Source of the DNA: Trichinella spiralis
Taxonomy: Eukaryota; Nematoda; Enoplea; Trichinellida; Trichinellidae
Length of the DNA: 57,056 nucleotides
Assembly (NCBI GenBank): GCA_000181795.3
Contig: CM012955.1
Coordinates: forward strand, 13,792,001 to 13,849,056
Direction of reading: 5' to 3'
Below are positions 25,401 to 37,428 of the stretch, piece after piece (within the stretch, counting starts at the first letter, position 1; each line of letters begins with the position of its first letter). The position numbers and the translations under genes were made by a program. The notes beneath the pieces were generated by a model. It had not been told where the DNA came from. It did no database searches and saw nothing but the letters and a program-made list of their open reading frames with translations.

Positions 25401-27448
25401 GATTAGCGAGAAAAATGTTGAACTGCGATACGACAGTGGTTTGGGTTAGTGGAATTTGTTTGTCAAATTTGGTAATTTTTTCGCTTTTCAAATTAAATTC
25501 TCAGGCTCTTTTCGCGGCCACAGTCCGACAGAACTGGTCGCCAATGAATGGTATGACATAAAAGTTGAGCGTCGAGGAAGTACATTCATGCTTAGCGTAA
25601 ACGGCGTTGCAACAACGCTGGATGTATTTTACGAAAACGGCGGTTTGAGCTTATTTACCGACGTTTTTATTGGTGGAGTTTATCCAGATATGTATGTTGC
25701 TGCCGGCTATGGAATCAAGAAATCCTTCATTGGTTGCATTGAAGATACCGTAAGCCTTTTTTCGGTTATTTTTCATGTTTAACAACAACTCTGTTTATCG
25801 CAAATTATGAACGATAATAATAATAAATTTTTGTCGTTTTCAAAACAATTAACTGTTTGAATTTATTTTGATTTTGATGAAGCACTTAACCATTCACTCA
25901 TTCATAATGGCTCAATTAACTTGTAGAAAAGAATGATAGTGTTGTTGTTGTTGGTTTTACTGCTTTGATTTGAAATGAAATAGTTAAACAAATTTATTTA
26001 TTTATTTTTTTTTGTTTTATAGGTATTCATAAATGATCAAAAGTATCGATTGATTGCTGATTCCATTAATAGCGGAAACATATCATCGTGCAGAATTGAC
26101 AGTGAAGATGGATTGTGTCAAACTAGACCCGATGGAACTTTAGCATGCTCTTGTCCACCTGGCTTTACCGGTTCGTTAATAAATATGAATGCATTCGCTT
26201 AATGTATATTTTGGTAATGTTTTTTTTGTTCTTTTGATTCAGGTGATCGATGTGAAATAAGGGAAACTGACGGATGCTCAGGAAGTAGCTGTGGAGCGCA
26301 CGGTGAATGCTCGTTTGTTCGTGGCAGACAACGGTGCCGTTGTTACGTTGGCTTCACCGGAGAACGGTGTGAACAACGTGAGTTTGAATTTAATTTATTT
26401 TATATTTTTTTGAAATGAAATATAAACAATATGCTTTTACTTGTGAATAGTAGCAAATCTGCTTTCATATATTCACCGCACGTTTTAAAATTTTTAAACT
26501 GTGTCCTATTGTTGTGCTCGAATAATAGTTGTATCAAATATCTTGAAATTTATTTTAATTTCATTTAAATTTTCCACATGTTTCAATGTGATTACTGATT
26601 GAATGCCATTTACTTATAGAAAAGTAGTCGTTTTTGATTCTGAGCAAATTGTGAATGAATAATTGATCGTTTATTTAGTCGCTCCTGTAATTCAGCATGC
26701 ATATTTCAATGGGCACAGCTATTTGGAATTTCCGCGATCATTGTTGCCTCACATGAGTACAGAGGATGTTGAAACTATTGAAATGAAATTTATCACCAGT
26801 GAAAAAGAAGGTCTACTCCTTTGGCATGGTCGATATCCGAAAAGTTTTGGTTCAGGTTCGGATTATTTGTCTGTGTCGATCACGGATGGTTTTCTTGAAT
26901 TCAGGTTCTCTAAATTTTATCATCTCCAATTGTTTGTATAGTTTTTGCGATAACTTTGTTTCGTGTAGTTATGAATTGGGCGGTGGACCATTGCAAATAG
27001 TATCGAGCGTCATGGTTGCCGATGGCAAAGAGCACAGAATACAGTTGGTTCGGTAGGTTACAGAGTTCAGTTGTCGTTTTACAATATGCACAATTATGAA
27101 ACAGTTTTCCATTCAGAAAAGGTAGGCATGGTCAGATGTTTCTGGATGATATGGAACCTGAAGTGGGAATGTCAGAGGGGGTTTTGGCAATTCTCAATGC
27201 TGAAGGAAATGTTTTTCTCGGTTTGTTGTTCAGTTGCTGGAGTTGTTCAGAAAAAGGTGTGAATGTATTTTTGAAATTTATTTTCAGGAGGCGTTCCGGA
27301 TGTTTCCGCCATTACAAACGGACGATTCAGAAAGAATTTTGTCGGTTGTATTTCAGATGTGCAATTCGACGGACATCAGGTAAAATTTTTGGAAGATTCG
27401 CTTGGAGGCTTAGATGTGGTTCCTTGCACCAATCGATTTTATCAATAA
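5607..27448 (+). CDS. unc-52: Perlecan (basement membrane heparan sulfate proteoglycan core), UNC-52-like; 55 exons
   Basis: Secreted modular basement-membrane protein; in nematodes UNC-52 lies under body muscle and anchors dense bodies through integrin. Order of modules: signal peptide, Ig, three LDLa, Ig, laminin-EGF, laminin IV-A, laminin-EGF, laminin IV-A, laminin-EGF series, eleven Ig, LG1, two EGF, LG2, two EGF, LG3. This is the diagnostic perlecan order; no SEA domain is seen. My 55 exons sum to 8,469 bases, 2,822 codons plus stop TAA (27446-27448), with phases matching at every join. Start: ATG 5607, before a hydrophobic leader; ATG 5619 is an alternative. Module borders are mostly phase-1 introns. 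The intron at 18617 begins GC. One donor is ambiguous (17817 or 17826, both in frame). Extra or alternative exons in the large introns (5713-11001, 17042-17731, 22151-23038) cannot be excluded. Confidence 0.93.
6702..6917 (-). other. Small antisense open frame in perlecan intron 1
   Basis: 71 codons from ATG 6917 to TGA. The protein would be basic and probably helical, with a helix-turn-helix-like stretch ([20 protein letters not shown]) followed by a charged helix ([13 protein letters not shown]). Composition is more protein-like than the surrounding AT-rich frames. On the same strand a donor-like AGGTAAGAAA lies after the eighth codon. I recognise no family. It may be a chance frame, a piece of a DNA-binding or transposase-like protein, or an exon of a nested gene. 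Confidence 0.15.
8297..8329. repeat. Perfect hairpin in perlecan intron 1
   Basis: The arms GTAATTTTTACAC (8297-8309) and GTGTAAAAATTAC (8317-8329) are perfect reverse complements around a 7-base loop, AGCAGAC. This gives a 13-bp stem. It is too short for a typical microRNA precursor. It could be a regulatory cruciform or RNA hairpin, or the end of a small foldback element. Confidence 0.6.
11308..12900 (+). other. unc-52: Perlecan N-terminal block: Ig, three LDL-receptor class A modules, Ig
   Basis: Exon 3 (11308-11583) is one Ig domain (FECQPRN...WRRL...DAGVYICK), about residues 53-144. Exons 4-6 (11646-11786, 12211-12330, 12388-12519) each hold one LDLa module. All three have six cysteines and the calcium-binding acidic tail: [32 protein letters not shown] and [16 protein letters not shown]. 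Exons 7-8 (12583-12781, 12836-13007) form a second Ig and lead into laminin-type EGF. Each LDLa exon is flanked by phase-1 introns, the classical exon-shuffling pattern. The 424-base intron 11787-12210 shows nothing else. Confidence 0.9.
12901..17041 (+). other. unc-52: Perlecan laminin-like block: laminin-EGF and two laminin IV-A modules
   Basis: Exons 8-24 (13112-13252, 13302-13475, 13531-13701, 14087-14205, 14541-14652, 14709-15008, 15073-15270, 15332-15418, 15489-15572, 15626-15744, 15804-15912, 15983-16096, 16149-16316, 16385-16491, 16549-16635, 16986-17041). Two laminin IV-A modules (about residues 447-625 and 739-925) are clear paralogues: each has a GGxxxF-type core, a TREHxLMALA/TLA-like helix and ends VEQCxCP. 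Laminin-EGF repeats ([36 protein letters not shown]) separate and follow them. Several acceptors are AAG (13301, 14086, 15488). Introns of 300-400 bases at 13702, 14206 and 16636 hold no further gene; the one at 14206 contains an inverted repeat. Confidence 0.9.
14222..14316. repeat. Imperfect inverted repeat in perlecan intron 12
   Basis: The left arm 14222-14241 and the reverse complement of 14297-14316 agree at 18 of 20 positions (core ATAGATAAATAT). The 55 bases between are almost pure A/T and partly self-complementary too, so the whole 95 bases can fold on itself. This may be a small foldback or MITE remnant, or simply AT-rich drift. Confidence 0.4.
17042..17731 (+). other. Perlecan intron 24 with a foldback and an antisense frame
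   Basis: 690-base intron between the last laminin-EGF and the third Ig. Near 17082-17111 an AGGTGAAATTCAA / TTGAATTTACCT foldback is visible (one base of slippage). A 93-codon minus-strand frame (17379-17660) is open but has no recognisable domain. An additional optional exon here is possible but unsupported. Confidence 0.4.
18617..18694 (+). other. unc-52: GC-AG intron in perlecan
   Basis: The preceding exon must end in phase 1 at G18616 (IIVEEG) to join the next Ig exon ([15 protein letters not shown]). The intron then starts GCAAGT and ends TTATTCAG. Using the GT four bases later (GTATTT) would put the next exon in a frame that soon meets a stop. The AG|GCAAGT context is the known strong consensus for GC donors. 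Confidence 0.8.
22151..23038 (+). other. Perlecan intron 39 with compound microsatellites
   Basis: 888-base intron separating the last two Ig domains of the array. It holds a compound (ATT/ACT/GCT)-type trinucleotide tract at about 22311-22423 and an (AAT)n run at 22447-22481. No alternative exon with good splice sites and domain content was found. Confidence 0.6.
23471..27448 (+). other. unc-52: Perlecan C-terminal block (domain V): three LG domains with EGF pairs
   Basis: Exons 42-55 (23471-23581, 23660-23845, 24047-24196, 24595-24810, 24994-25089, 25148-25236, 25316-25444, 25505-25749, 26023-26170, 26243-26377, 26679-26904, 26969-27052, 27117-27220, 27288-27448). LG1 has DGVTELAS and FIGGFPNF. 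An EGF pair follows ([12 protein letters not shown] and CENGGFC). LG2 has DSGLGSFR and FIGGVYPD. A second EGF pair follows ([12 protein letters not shown] and [12 protein letters not shown]). LG3 ends [14 protein letters not shown] then [10 protein letters not shown] and stop. The LG-EGF2-LG-EGF2-LG layout is what separates perlecan and agrin from laminins. Introns at 24197 (398 bases) and 26378 (301 bases) hold nothing recognisable. Confidence 0.92.
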
Positions 27449-27570
27449 TCGAATTGGTCTAGCAAAAGTTATAGTTGAAAGTGACCTTGTTGCTTCTTTT
27501 CTGTTCAGCTATTGACGACAACTATTTTGTTTTGCTTCAATTACAAACTGCCAAATTTTCCTAATGAGAA

Positions 27571-27576
27571 AATAAA
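27571..27576 (+). terminator. unc-52: Poly(A) signal of perlecan
   Basis: The first canonical AATAAA after the perlecan stop, 123 bases downstream, in AT-rich sequence. This is a likely cleavage signal, giving a short 3' UTR. Confidence 0.5.
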
Positions 27577-30500
27577 AATTCATTTTATTGTTTCAAATAT
27601 TTTATCATAATCTACAGATTTCTTAATTTCTAACCTTCGCCATATCACTGCTCTTCTTTATCTTATTAGTGCTGAAAATGCAACTACAAAATACAATTCA
27701 ACTTTAGCAGTTTTTCTATTTGCATTTTACTTTTTGTTAAAGTGAAGTTTAACTTGTGAAGTTAAAGTATATATATATATATATATATGTACATACATAC
27801 ATACATATGTATATATATTTATGGACAACATGAATGAATATCTTGAGAAGCAAAATTGATTTTTTCTAAGCTTAATAATAATTGAGTGAATGTTGATTTT
27901 TTTTTAATTTGAACATTTATTTTATAATAATGATAACAATGCTTTTATATAATAATTTTAAATAGCGCTTCTTTGACAGAAAAGGAACAACAAATAAACT
28001 TTTGTAATAAATAAAATTAACCGCATTTGTAAGGATTAGTAGTTTTTGCTGATATGCCGTTGAACCGTGTTGACCGGATTGATTTTTTAAACCCAATTTA
28101 ATCAGTTTTGTCACATCTTCTTGCTTGTCAGTAAAAATAGCTGGTATGCAACTTGCTGAACGTGTTGATTGCACCAATAGCAGACAGATGAACAGTCCAC
28201 TGAACGTTGTTGCACCTTTTTCAACTCTTTGTTTTCCATTGATTTATTTATAATGGTTTTCAGATGAACGGAACTTTAACAAATCAATAATGTTTTTATC
28301 CACTTTCACTTTCGGCTGCACTAAAAAGGAAAAAAAACCAAACGAATAGCAGAAAAGCAGATTATCGTCCGATTAATAGCGCCGCATTCATCACTGTTGG
28401 TCTAGGCAATTTTATTCTGTTAATTCAGTTCAATAAGAAATGCAACTTTACAGCCAACTAATTAGCCAATTATTTTCTTACTTTTCCAAGTTTGCATAAA
28501 TTTACAATTTAATTTGAATGAAATAATTTTCCAATTTTTCTCATCTCAAATGCTCACATTGGAAAATACTACTTGCACAAACAGTATAAACAAATGAATA
28601 TTTATTTTACAGATTATTTTTATGTCATGTTCAAATACTTCACTAATTCGAATATACATATTAGACAGTTTTCAAATTATGGAAAATTTTTCATAACTAG
28701 ATATTTTGTCAACTTTTGTTGACTTTTGCAACGAATGGATGTGTTGTTTGAATTTGCCGTTCAATTTTGCCGATGCAAAATATCACTGAGCAAACAAACA
28801 ATAGCAATTAAACTTGCTCAACAATCGTGTAATAATATTTCAGGTAAGATTTGTGGTAGAAGAACTGCTCGTCCAAGCAAGCAGCGCTTCTCTGCTTGAT
28901 GCAATTGCAAAGTTCTCCTATGACAAATTCTTTTCATTTCACAGTCGATTGGAAATTAACGAATGTTAGTTAATTCATCCCATTTTACTAAACGAAACGC
29001 CTGCGATGTGATTTATCCAATCAAATGAAACAGAATAAATACTTTTATTTAATTTCAATTTTAATCTGTCATCAAGCAACAAACAAACAAACAAATGGTA
29101 AATAAAGCTCGTGATGAAAGCACACAAAATTTAACGCGTCTTTGTTTCTATTATACCAATATCTCGGTCATTTTAATAACATATTCTGAAAGTTTGGTCT
29201 CACTTTTGTTGTTTTTTCTCTTCTTTTTTGGTGTGTAAATATTTATCATCAGTTTTTTTTATTTTCAAGTGATAAATTTAAAATTAAATTGCTTCAATTG
29301 AATTAATTCAACACCCGAACTGAAATTTGCTAAATACCCAAGCATGAGCATTGACATTTGGAACTTTTAGTATCATATTAAGTGCGTGCTGAACGAATTA
29401 ATGAGCTTGTTGAAGCGTAAAGCGGTATCGATTAAATATTTCATGCTTCACCGTCTCTTCATTTGTACCCTTGCAATACGTATATATTCATATATATCAC
29501 TTTGCATCTTCTGCTATTCCAGCTGCCTTGCATTATAAGTTAAAATTTTTGTGCTTTTTTCAAAAGAGGCATTTTTTTCACTTTTGGCATTGCAGTTACA
29601 GCGTTTTTCTTCTGTTCAACAACATCTTCGACAAATATCATTATGCATACTACAACAATCTTTTTCATGCTTGGAAACAACTGCTGCCAGTAAGCTTTTC
29701 ATGATTATATTTATTTTTTATCCAATATGCTGAATTTGTTCACTTGGATATTTGTCTAACGTTCAACTACGCTTATTTTGTTTGCACCATTACAGCTGTG
29801 ATTGAGGTTTCAATTTACAAAAAATGGTTGCTATAAAAATTTCTTCTTATTAAACAATCTTGTAGATTTTGTGAATATGGCAATTTGAGCAAAAATGGCT
29901 TTCTTTCCATTTATTGAATTTGTTCTGCGTTCAAATTGTGTTCTTTCTCATTTTTGCAATGTATTTCTATTCAAAGTCAAAAATGATTTGCTCCATCTCT
30001 TTCAACTATCACCCTGAGCTCTGCTGTGTGTCGTTTTAATTCATTCAATCCTGAAAGTTTGAGTAGAATTATTCTTTAGTTTTTTGAAATTTATTTTAAA
30101 AATTAATTTCAAATCATTCATTCACCTGGCATATTCAAATGCAATATTTTCAAAAGAGTTTCAAGTCATGCTATTTATTTTAAAAAAAGAACAAATCATA
30201 ACTACAACTTTTGATACTTTTGAATGAATTATTTATAGAATGATTTTGTGCATAATTCTCGTCAACATGTCTCCACGTTAATTTAAAAGGAAGTATAATT
30301 TGATGGAATACAATAGCGTTTGAAAAATAAGCACACATTTTCATCTGAACGTGCAATCTGAATAGCAACGTCAGTTAATTTGAAAATTTCTGCAAAATCA
30401 CAATGCACGCTTACAATAGAATGTAAATTTTTCAAATCAAACAAGTAGAAAGGTGAAGTTTTTTTTTTCTTTTTAAACAACCTGGACTTTCACTTTATCA

Positions 30501-33500
30501 ATTTCATTTTCTTCATTGAATTTCTTCACAGTTATGGAGATTTCAATAATATTTTATGCAAATTTATGTTCATTTGATGGCATTATTTATTTATTTATTG
30601 ACCCAAGCAATATTGCTTTGTTGCATTCACATTCGAATAGAAAATACTTCTTGTAAACACAGAAATAATATCAACAGCCGATAGAGGGGATTAAAAAAAA
30701 ACAAAATAGTTATGCATGGTGGTTTTCATTTGAATCAATCTAAGTAAGAGCTTTTTCCATTTCTAATTCTTCTTAATTCTGATGTCTTCTGGGAAATTGT
30801 TTCATTGATTGGTGATTCATTATATTTCCTTTACACTTTTGCTGAATAAAAAGAGCAAATATAGTAGAAATACTGCTCCAAAACTTGCATATCTATGTGT
30901 ATATATTATCAGAGTTGGCTTCGATTTCGAAAGTAGTAATAATTTGCCGCAGGCGAATGGAACGTTCTCAATTTATATATTATACGATGGAAAATAGCGA
31001 TTAGAAAAATTCTGAGCTTGCTCTCTTGTTTACTCTTCAAATTGGAAAACATTTTAAAACACCCATTCATATACTCAATGTGCTTTCATCTATTAATAAC
31101 ACTAAAAATTCACCTCAATTAATGAACATCAACATTTTAAAGTTATACGAAAGTATTTCAATGAACTTTTCATTAAATTTAAAGAAATAAAAATTATTTT
31201 CTTAAGCCATTCAATTCATCAATGAAATTATTTTACTTAAATAAAATATTTTGCTGTAATTTTTTCAAGTAATTTTTTGGACATTAATTTCCTGTGAAAG
31301 AAACAAAAAATATTTCCATTGGCAAACCATTCACTGGAAGTTGATCAAAGTTAATCAAATTATGTAAAATTATTTTACACTCGAAAATTGAAACGCGATG
31401 ATGCAACAGAACAATGGAATGAGGAGGGCAGTATTGTATTTTTTTTTTCATGTTTCATTCTTTTTTGAAAATTCGATGACAGTGGTCAATAAAGGAGAAG
31501 AGAGCTTGTATTTTGGTTCCACTTATTATTTGCATTAATAATTGACATTTTAATTATTGCAATAAATGAATTTTGTTGCTTAGATCAGGTCATAAATATT
31601 TCGATTACTTTGATTCAGTGGTCATATTTTGATCACTTTCGAGGATGCGTTTCACATTAATTGCTCTAATGTCAGTTCTTCTGACAGAAATTTTAAAATT
31701 TACTCTGCCTACTCCTGTAATTGCATGCTGCTCAGTTCTTTGTCCAGCAGATCCACTGGGAATGACCTTAAACGGATTTCTCAAATTTATTGATTTTTCA
31801 TGAACGTCTGCGTATAACAGGCGATTAATGTAGTGTTGTAATTATCATCGCTGTTTAGCAAATACTGAAATATTGCCAACAGATAGATGAATTTGAAAAA
31901 TTTCCTCCACACTTGCAACTATCAAATTCAAATGGAACATAAATCTCAATACGACATTCATAAAAATTGTAGTATTTCAACAATTCATACCACAGCTATT
32001 ACCACCACCACCACCACCACCACTACGGTCACTACCGCTACTACTAGTCATCACTACTACAGTAATTTTTTGGAACATATTTATAGGTATGTGCAAGTTT
32101 TTACTGTTTTTATTTTTTTCAGTGTTAATTTTTAATATATATGAAATGAAAAATAGAAATTTATTTATTCATTGAAAAATATCAAAATTGGTCTATTGGC
32201 TTCTTTTAATGTTTGCTTATACCAGTGTTGAACTAGATGACTTTATCATATGCAAAACATATTCATTTTCGTGTCAGTTCTGCTCTTGTTATCAATTCTT
32301 ATCATCATATACATTATGCACGTTGATTCAAATAATCAAAATTGACTACACTAGCAAATTATCTTTATCATCAAAAGTTTCTAATTTTTCCTATTTCACA
32401 TATCAATAAAGTTCAATTAAATTTTTTTAAACAGACAACAGTCATTTGAATAACCAACCCTTGTTTATGTCAACTTTTTAATTCTTTGTATATTGAAAAA
32501 CAAAATTAAATTATACAAATATTTCAATTGGGAATTTTACACTGTATTAGCCTAATGACTGTTAAAGGCATTGTTGTCATGCTTGTAGTAGAGTAAACTG
32601 AGATAAAATTAATTTTACGTAAAAAACACATAAAATAAAAACACTTTATTGCTATGCTTTGTTAAATATAACTGATTTGAGAGAGAAAAAAAAGTTTGCT
32701 TTGCGCATTCCACATTTTGTATGTAGCACCTGTTTATCCTTGTATTGCTGAACAATATGTTCAGGATATGCAATTGTTACAGGAGCTTATTGTAATTGTC
32801 AATTTTCTCATTGTGCACAACGAATCTGCTTGATAACAAATAATTTCATGCTGTTCTCTTTTCTCTCATTTGCATGATTGGTTGATTTTTGAAATTTGTT
32901 TATAACAAACAAATGGGATTGTCGAACGTTTTAATATTCATATTTTCAAGTTGCACAGGGGAAGATGATATTTATTTGCATTTTGTAAAATACAATTAAC
33001 ACTGGTGATGAAAAGAATTGATTTTCAACTTGGCAATAATATTGTCTTGGAATGAAATCAGTTGTCGAAATTTAAATAAATCCAATGAATAGAAACGATA
33101 AAGCAAAAGCAAGGCGGTCACTTTGTCACAATCCAGTAAACGGCAAATGGTAGCTTCTCGTTGATTAGTTCTCAAATGAAAATTAAAACTCAAAAATTGG
33201 CTGACAGTTCAAAAAAAAATAATTCAAATTTATCACTTTGTTACAGAAATTCATTAATAAATAATGAATAAATTTTCAAAGTTCCAACAGGGCGGATGAA
33301 CAGGAAATTTTTTTTTTGACTCAATAAAAAATCATTTTTTTAATTTCAATTAAACAAATTGAAAGTGAAATGGCGACAATTTGAAATTTGTCATGTGGCT
33401 GCCTTTGTAGAGCAGCTTGTAAGGTGATGATTAAGTTGGCAACGACAGCTAACGACATTCAGAAGCTAGAGACCAAGCCGACACGCTGAACTTGTTGCCA

Positions 33501-33806
33501 ATTAATTTGCATCAGCCATTTAAAGCATTTGAACTGTGTGTAAAGAAATAAATAATAATATTGACTATTGTTTGCATATATATATATATATATATATATT
33601 GTATTTTCGTGTATTTCCCTTTTCTTTTTCCTTTTTATGCATATTTCAGTTTGATAAATTTAACACTACGTCATCTTCATTTTTGCCAATTGTTGGCTTC
33701 CGTGACAAACTGATTATCAAAGCTGACTGTTGGTTGTACTGTCCGTACAGACGACAACAAAACACAGACTGTCCGCTTTGAACTATTTCGCTTATTTCTC
33801 AACTTT
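27577..33806. other. Gene-poor intergenic region, 6.2 kb
   Basis: No frame of protein-like composition was seen on either strand. Simple repeats: (TA)n with (CATA)n at about 27768-27818, (ACC)n at 32001-32024 and (TA)n at 33575-33599. A perfect 7-bp stem (CAAGCAG/CTGCTTG, 7-base loop) lies near 28873-28893 beside an AGGTAAG donor-like site at about 28850. Promoter elements of the downstream receptor gene may lie at its right end, but I see no TATA box. Confidence 0.5.
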
Positions 33807-36563
33807 ATGAAAAGCACAGAAGCTTCAATGCATGCAGTATTTTGCAACACCAAGTTGCCATTCTTGATCTGCTTGTTTACCGTTGTACAGCTCGGTAAAA
33901 ACTTCTCCACCGCTGATTTATTCAACTTTTGCATTACTCAAGCGGTTGACAATTTCAGATTCCACTTTGAGCACTGCTTCAACTACTTCCACAAGCGCGG
34001 ATGCGAAAAGATTGGTGGAAGATCTTTTTGACAAAAACAGTTACGACATTCGAGTCAGACCTGTGATTAAAGATACTACACCGACAAATGTCACAATCCG
34101 CATGAATTTGTACATGATCAGTGATATTGTGCGTTCTTTTTTCAGTTTTTTTTCCTTTTATCAAGCATCATTAAAAACTGAATTCATACGATCGATGAGG
34201 CTTTTTTTCAGGATGAGAGAACTCAAATTGTTCAACTGTATATGTGGACAGTGCAAATGTGGCGAGATGAATTTTTGCAGTGGAATCCTGACGATTATGG
34301 AGGAATCAATTCCGTAGTTGTGCCTTACAGTATGATCTGGCTTCCGGATACTTATCTTTACAACGGGTAAAGTGGTGAATCTTGCTCAAAACAGCACCAG
34401 TTTTGTAGGATAAGTTTTCAGAGTTGAAATGGAATTGCAAAAGACTGAAAGAAGAATAAGCGTCATTTTGACAATGGAAAACTCAAAAGCGGATATTTTG
34501 TATTTGAAAAATTCCTCCAATTCTGTTGCCAGAGCGTTGGTAACATTTCGCTATCCTGCCATTTACAAATTTACCTGCTACATGGATATTCACTATTATC
34601 CATTTGATTGGCAATTTTGTCGAATGACGTTCGGCTCTTGGATGTTCGATGCCACACATTTGGATTATTTTCCAATCGATGAAGATGTATATTTAGAACA
34701 GTACATTGAGCACAGCGAATGGTCAATAATTAGCTTTAAAATGAAACGTGTTCTCAAAGATTACAAATGCTGCGTGAATCCGTTCAGTCTTTTGTATGCG
34801 GATCTGATTCTCGCTCGAAAGCCGTGGTTTTCACTGGTAAATCTAATCATACCGACCGGCATCATCAGTTTCGTGTCGCTGTTTGGTATTTTCTCACCAA
34901 CTACTACCAGTGGCGATAGAACGGAAAAAGTCAATCTAGGAATCACAACTCTTCTCACAATGTCCATTCTTCTGCTTATGGTATCCCAAGAGATGCCCAC
35001 CACGTCTGATTTTATTCCACTTATTGGTATGAGAAAAACAAATATTTTTTTAATTTCTCATTATTTAAAAAATATTTCAATGAGTTCATTTTCTAGCTAA
35101 AAATAGCAAGCAAATGCATATGCTTTTATTGAAGTTTCAAATTAGTTGATATGAAGAAGTCAGGATAAATGTGATAATGTAAAATGCAATTTGTGCTTCA
35201 ATTTCGAAGAGAAATTTTTAATTAGAATTCATATGCAGCTCATCATCATTTTGTCAATAGAAATTAATAATTGATAATGATAATGCTTGATTGCTTTAAA
35301 AGTTCAATTTAACACCGTCAAGTAAGTCTTTGATATTACTCTTCACTTCACTTACTGTGAAATTAATCATTTATGAGTCTCATTATTATTATTATTATTT
35401 ATTAATACTTTTATAAATTGTATTATTTATTTTTTATTTTGTAAATAGAAAAATTACTGTATTCGAATTTCCTATTTGTAAATAACATTCTTGTGGATTT
35501 TTCAAATCAACTTTTATTATGTTGGATTTGATCAATGGATTCTTAATCAAAATTTATCTCGTAAATTTTCATAAAATAAAATAAAATAAAATAAAATTAC
35601 ATATTTATTTTATTAAACAATTCGTGTTATTTTATTTGCATCATTTGTTTTGAAAGTTCAAAAACATTTTCACTTCATTATTTATTTATTATTTAATTGC
35701 ATTTAAATGTAGACGTGAAATATAAATTTAGTCTACAAAGTTTATAAATTAAACGAACTTGCTTTATTTTCATTGTATTTTGTTGTTAACTTGTTAATAT
35801 TTATTCGAATTGCACTTTTACAATTGTTTAGGTTGGTTTTATTTGAGCGTTATTATACTAATTTCATGTGCAACATTCCTAAGTACGATCATCATTGAGG
35901 TGCAGCTTCAGGCGAGATATGAGAAAAAAATTCCAACCTTTTGGCGGAAATTGATTTTTGGTGTAATTGCTAACAAAATATTTATTACATTGCCTTCGAG
36001 TATTAAAAAAAAGCAAAAACAAGAAGTATGTCGCCGTTTCTGCTCACTTTATTGACCAATTTTACACTTAATATAGTCATTTGCTTATGTAAATTTTTTG
36101 TTTGATTTTTCTTCAGGCGGCATTTCATCGTGACGCTTCCTTGGCCAGGCATGATCGTAATTATCCTGTAACGTATATTCCTGAAGAGCGTCATTCGAAG
36201 AGGCAACGTTTGACAAGCTTGCTGAGGCAAAAAAACAGCGACATGATAGAATCTGATTATGAAAACTTCCAGCAGAGAATTTCCAAGCTTCGGCAAAGTG
36301 AAGAAGCATACCACAACTTTGCACCGGACAGCTTGAGCGAGCAAGTCTGTGAAGTGAAAGGCAAATTGAGAATCATTAGCGACTATTTGAAAGCTCAAGA
36401 AGCTCAGAGAGCATTAAAATTAGAATGGGACTGTTTTGCTACAATTATTGAACGACTTTTGATGATACTATTCATATCGTTGTCATTGATGGTAACGGTG
36501 GGAATTGTAACTTTTGGCATGTACAAAGGATCATTCGTGGTCATTCCACAAGACAACGACTAG
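33807..36563 (+). CDS. Alpha-type nicotinic acetylcholine receptor-like subunit (Cys-loop ligand-gated channel)
   Basis: Pentameric cation-channel subunit of the plasma membrane. Six exons (33807-33894, 33959-34128, 34212-34366, 34422-35026, 35832-36025, 36117-36563) give 552 aa in one frame. Signal peptide (LPFLICLFTVVQLG); loop A WLPDTYLYNG; a canonical 13-residue Cys-loop, C190 to C204 (CYMDIHYYPFDWQFC); vicinal C254-C255 in YKCC, the mark of an alpha, agonist-binding subunit; M1, M2 (EKVNLGITTLLTMSILLLMV), M3, a roughly 130-residue cytoplasmic loop, and M4 near the C terminus. Glu at position -1' and no Pro-Ala-Arg motif predict cation selectivity. Unusual: Asn at 2' and Gln at 20', where muscle-type receptors have polar Thr/Ser and Glu. 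The exact nematode clade (acr, lgc) cannot be set by eye. ATG 33828 is an alternative start. Confidence 0.92.
35027..35831 (+). other. Receptor gene intron 4 (805 bases)
   Basis: Very AT-rich intron between the exon ending in IPLI and the M3 exon starting GWFYLSV. It carries an (AAAAT)n tract at about 35573-35597. No further exon is apparent. Confidence 0.6.
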
Positions 36564-37428
36564 TCAAAAAGCGAATTACATGTGCAACTGCAGCAGATGT
36601 TGGAAATTTTTTTTTGAAACACAAATGCAGAGATCCAATTACCAAAATGCGCAAGTTGTACGCAGCATATGCTGATTGATCTCAGCAAAGTTTCATTTTA
36701 TTAATTGCGATCTTTATTTATTCTTCACGCTTGCAACCATGATTGTTGGTGGTTTTTATTGAATTGTAAATTTATTTGTTTATTTTTTTTCAAAAAGAAA
36801 AATATAAACTGACATTAATAAATAATAAATAAATGATTAGCAAAATTTTCTGACAAAAAGTAATATAAAGAAAAATATTAGACAACTTTTTTAAACTGAA
36901 TAAAGTAATGCATGCATCATCTATCTTTGTGCACATTTCCAAAATCAATGTTAAGTCAAATAGCAATGAAGGCAGCATTAATCAGACAAATTATTTATCA
37001 ACTAAAAGCAGTTAAAGTAAATGTTCGTTTATAAATATATAACAAAGAACATTAAAGCAAAAAGCACAAAAGATATAGCAGTTGTGTTAAAAATAAATAT
37101 TTTTTAAAAGATACTTATAAAATTTTGTTTAGTTGTTTTATTTTGTTTATAAATTATGAAAATAACAATTTTAAATGTTTTCATAAAAAATTTTTAAATA
37201 TTATCATCTATATAATTTAAACCTTTTAATCAGATTACTGTAATGAATGATACTTTTTATTTACTCAAGTAATTTAAAATTGTTGTCATTATCTGGTGAA
37301 AAAATATTTGAATTTGAAATTTTCTATTGAAAAAATTGAATTTTGAAATATATAAATTGTGAAATTTATTCAAAATGAGCTATTTTGTTCTTTTTTGCTG
37401 TTAATTGTTTTCCGTTTCTCGCCTTGTG
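36564..37428. other. Intergenic region, receptor 3' UTR to mucolipin start
   Basis: AT-rich sequence of 865 bases including the 3' UTR of the receptor gene. GC content rises slightly from about 37400 before the mucolipin ATG. The spacing is long for an operon, so independent transcription is more likely. Confidence 0.5.
36817..36822 (+). terminator. Poly(A) signal of the receptor gene
   Basis: AATAAA, repeated twice more within the next 15 bases, about 255 bases after the stop at 36563. It is the first canonical signal seen. Confidence 0.4.
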
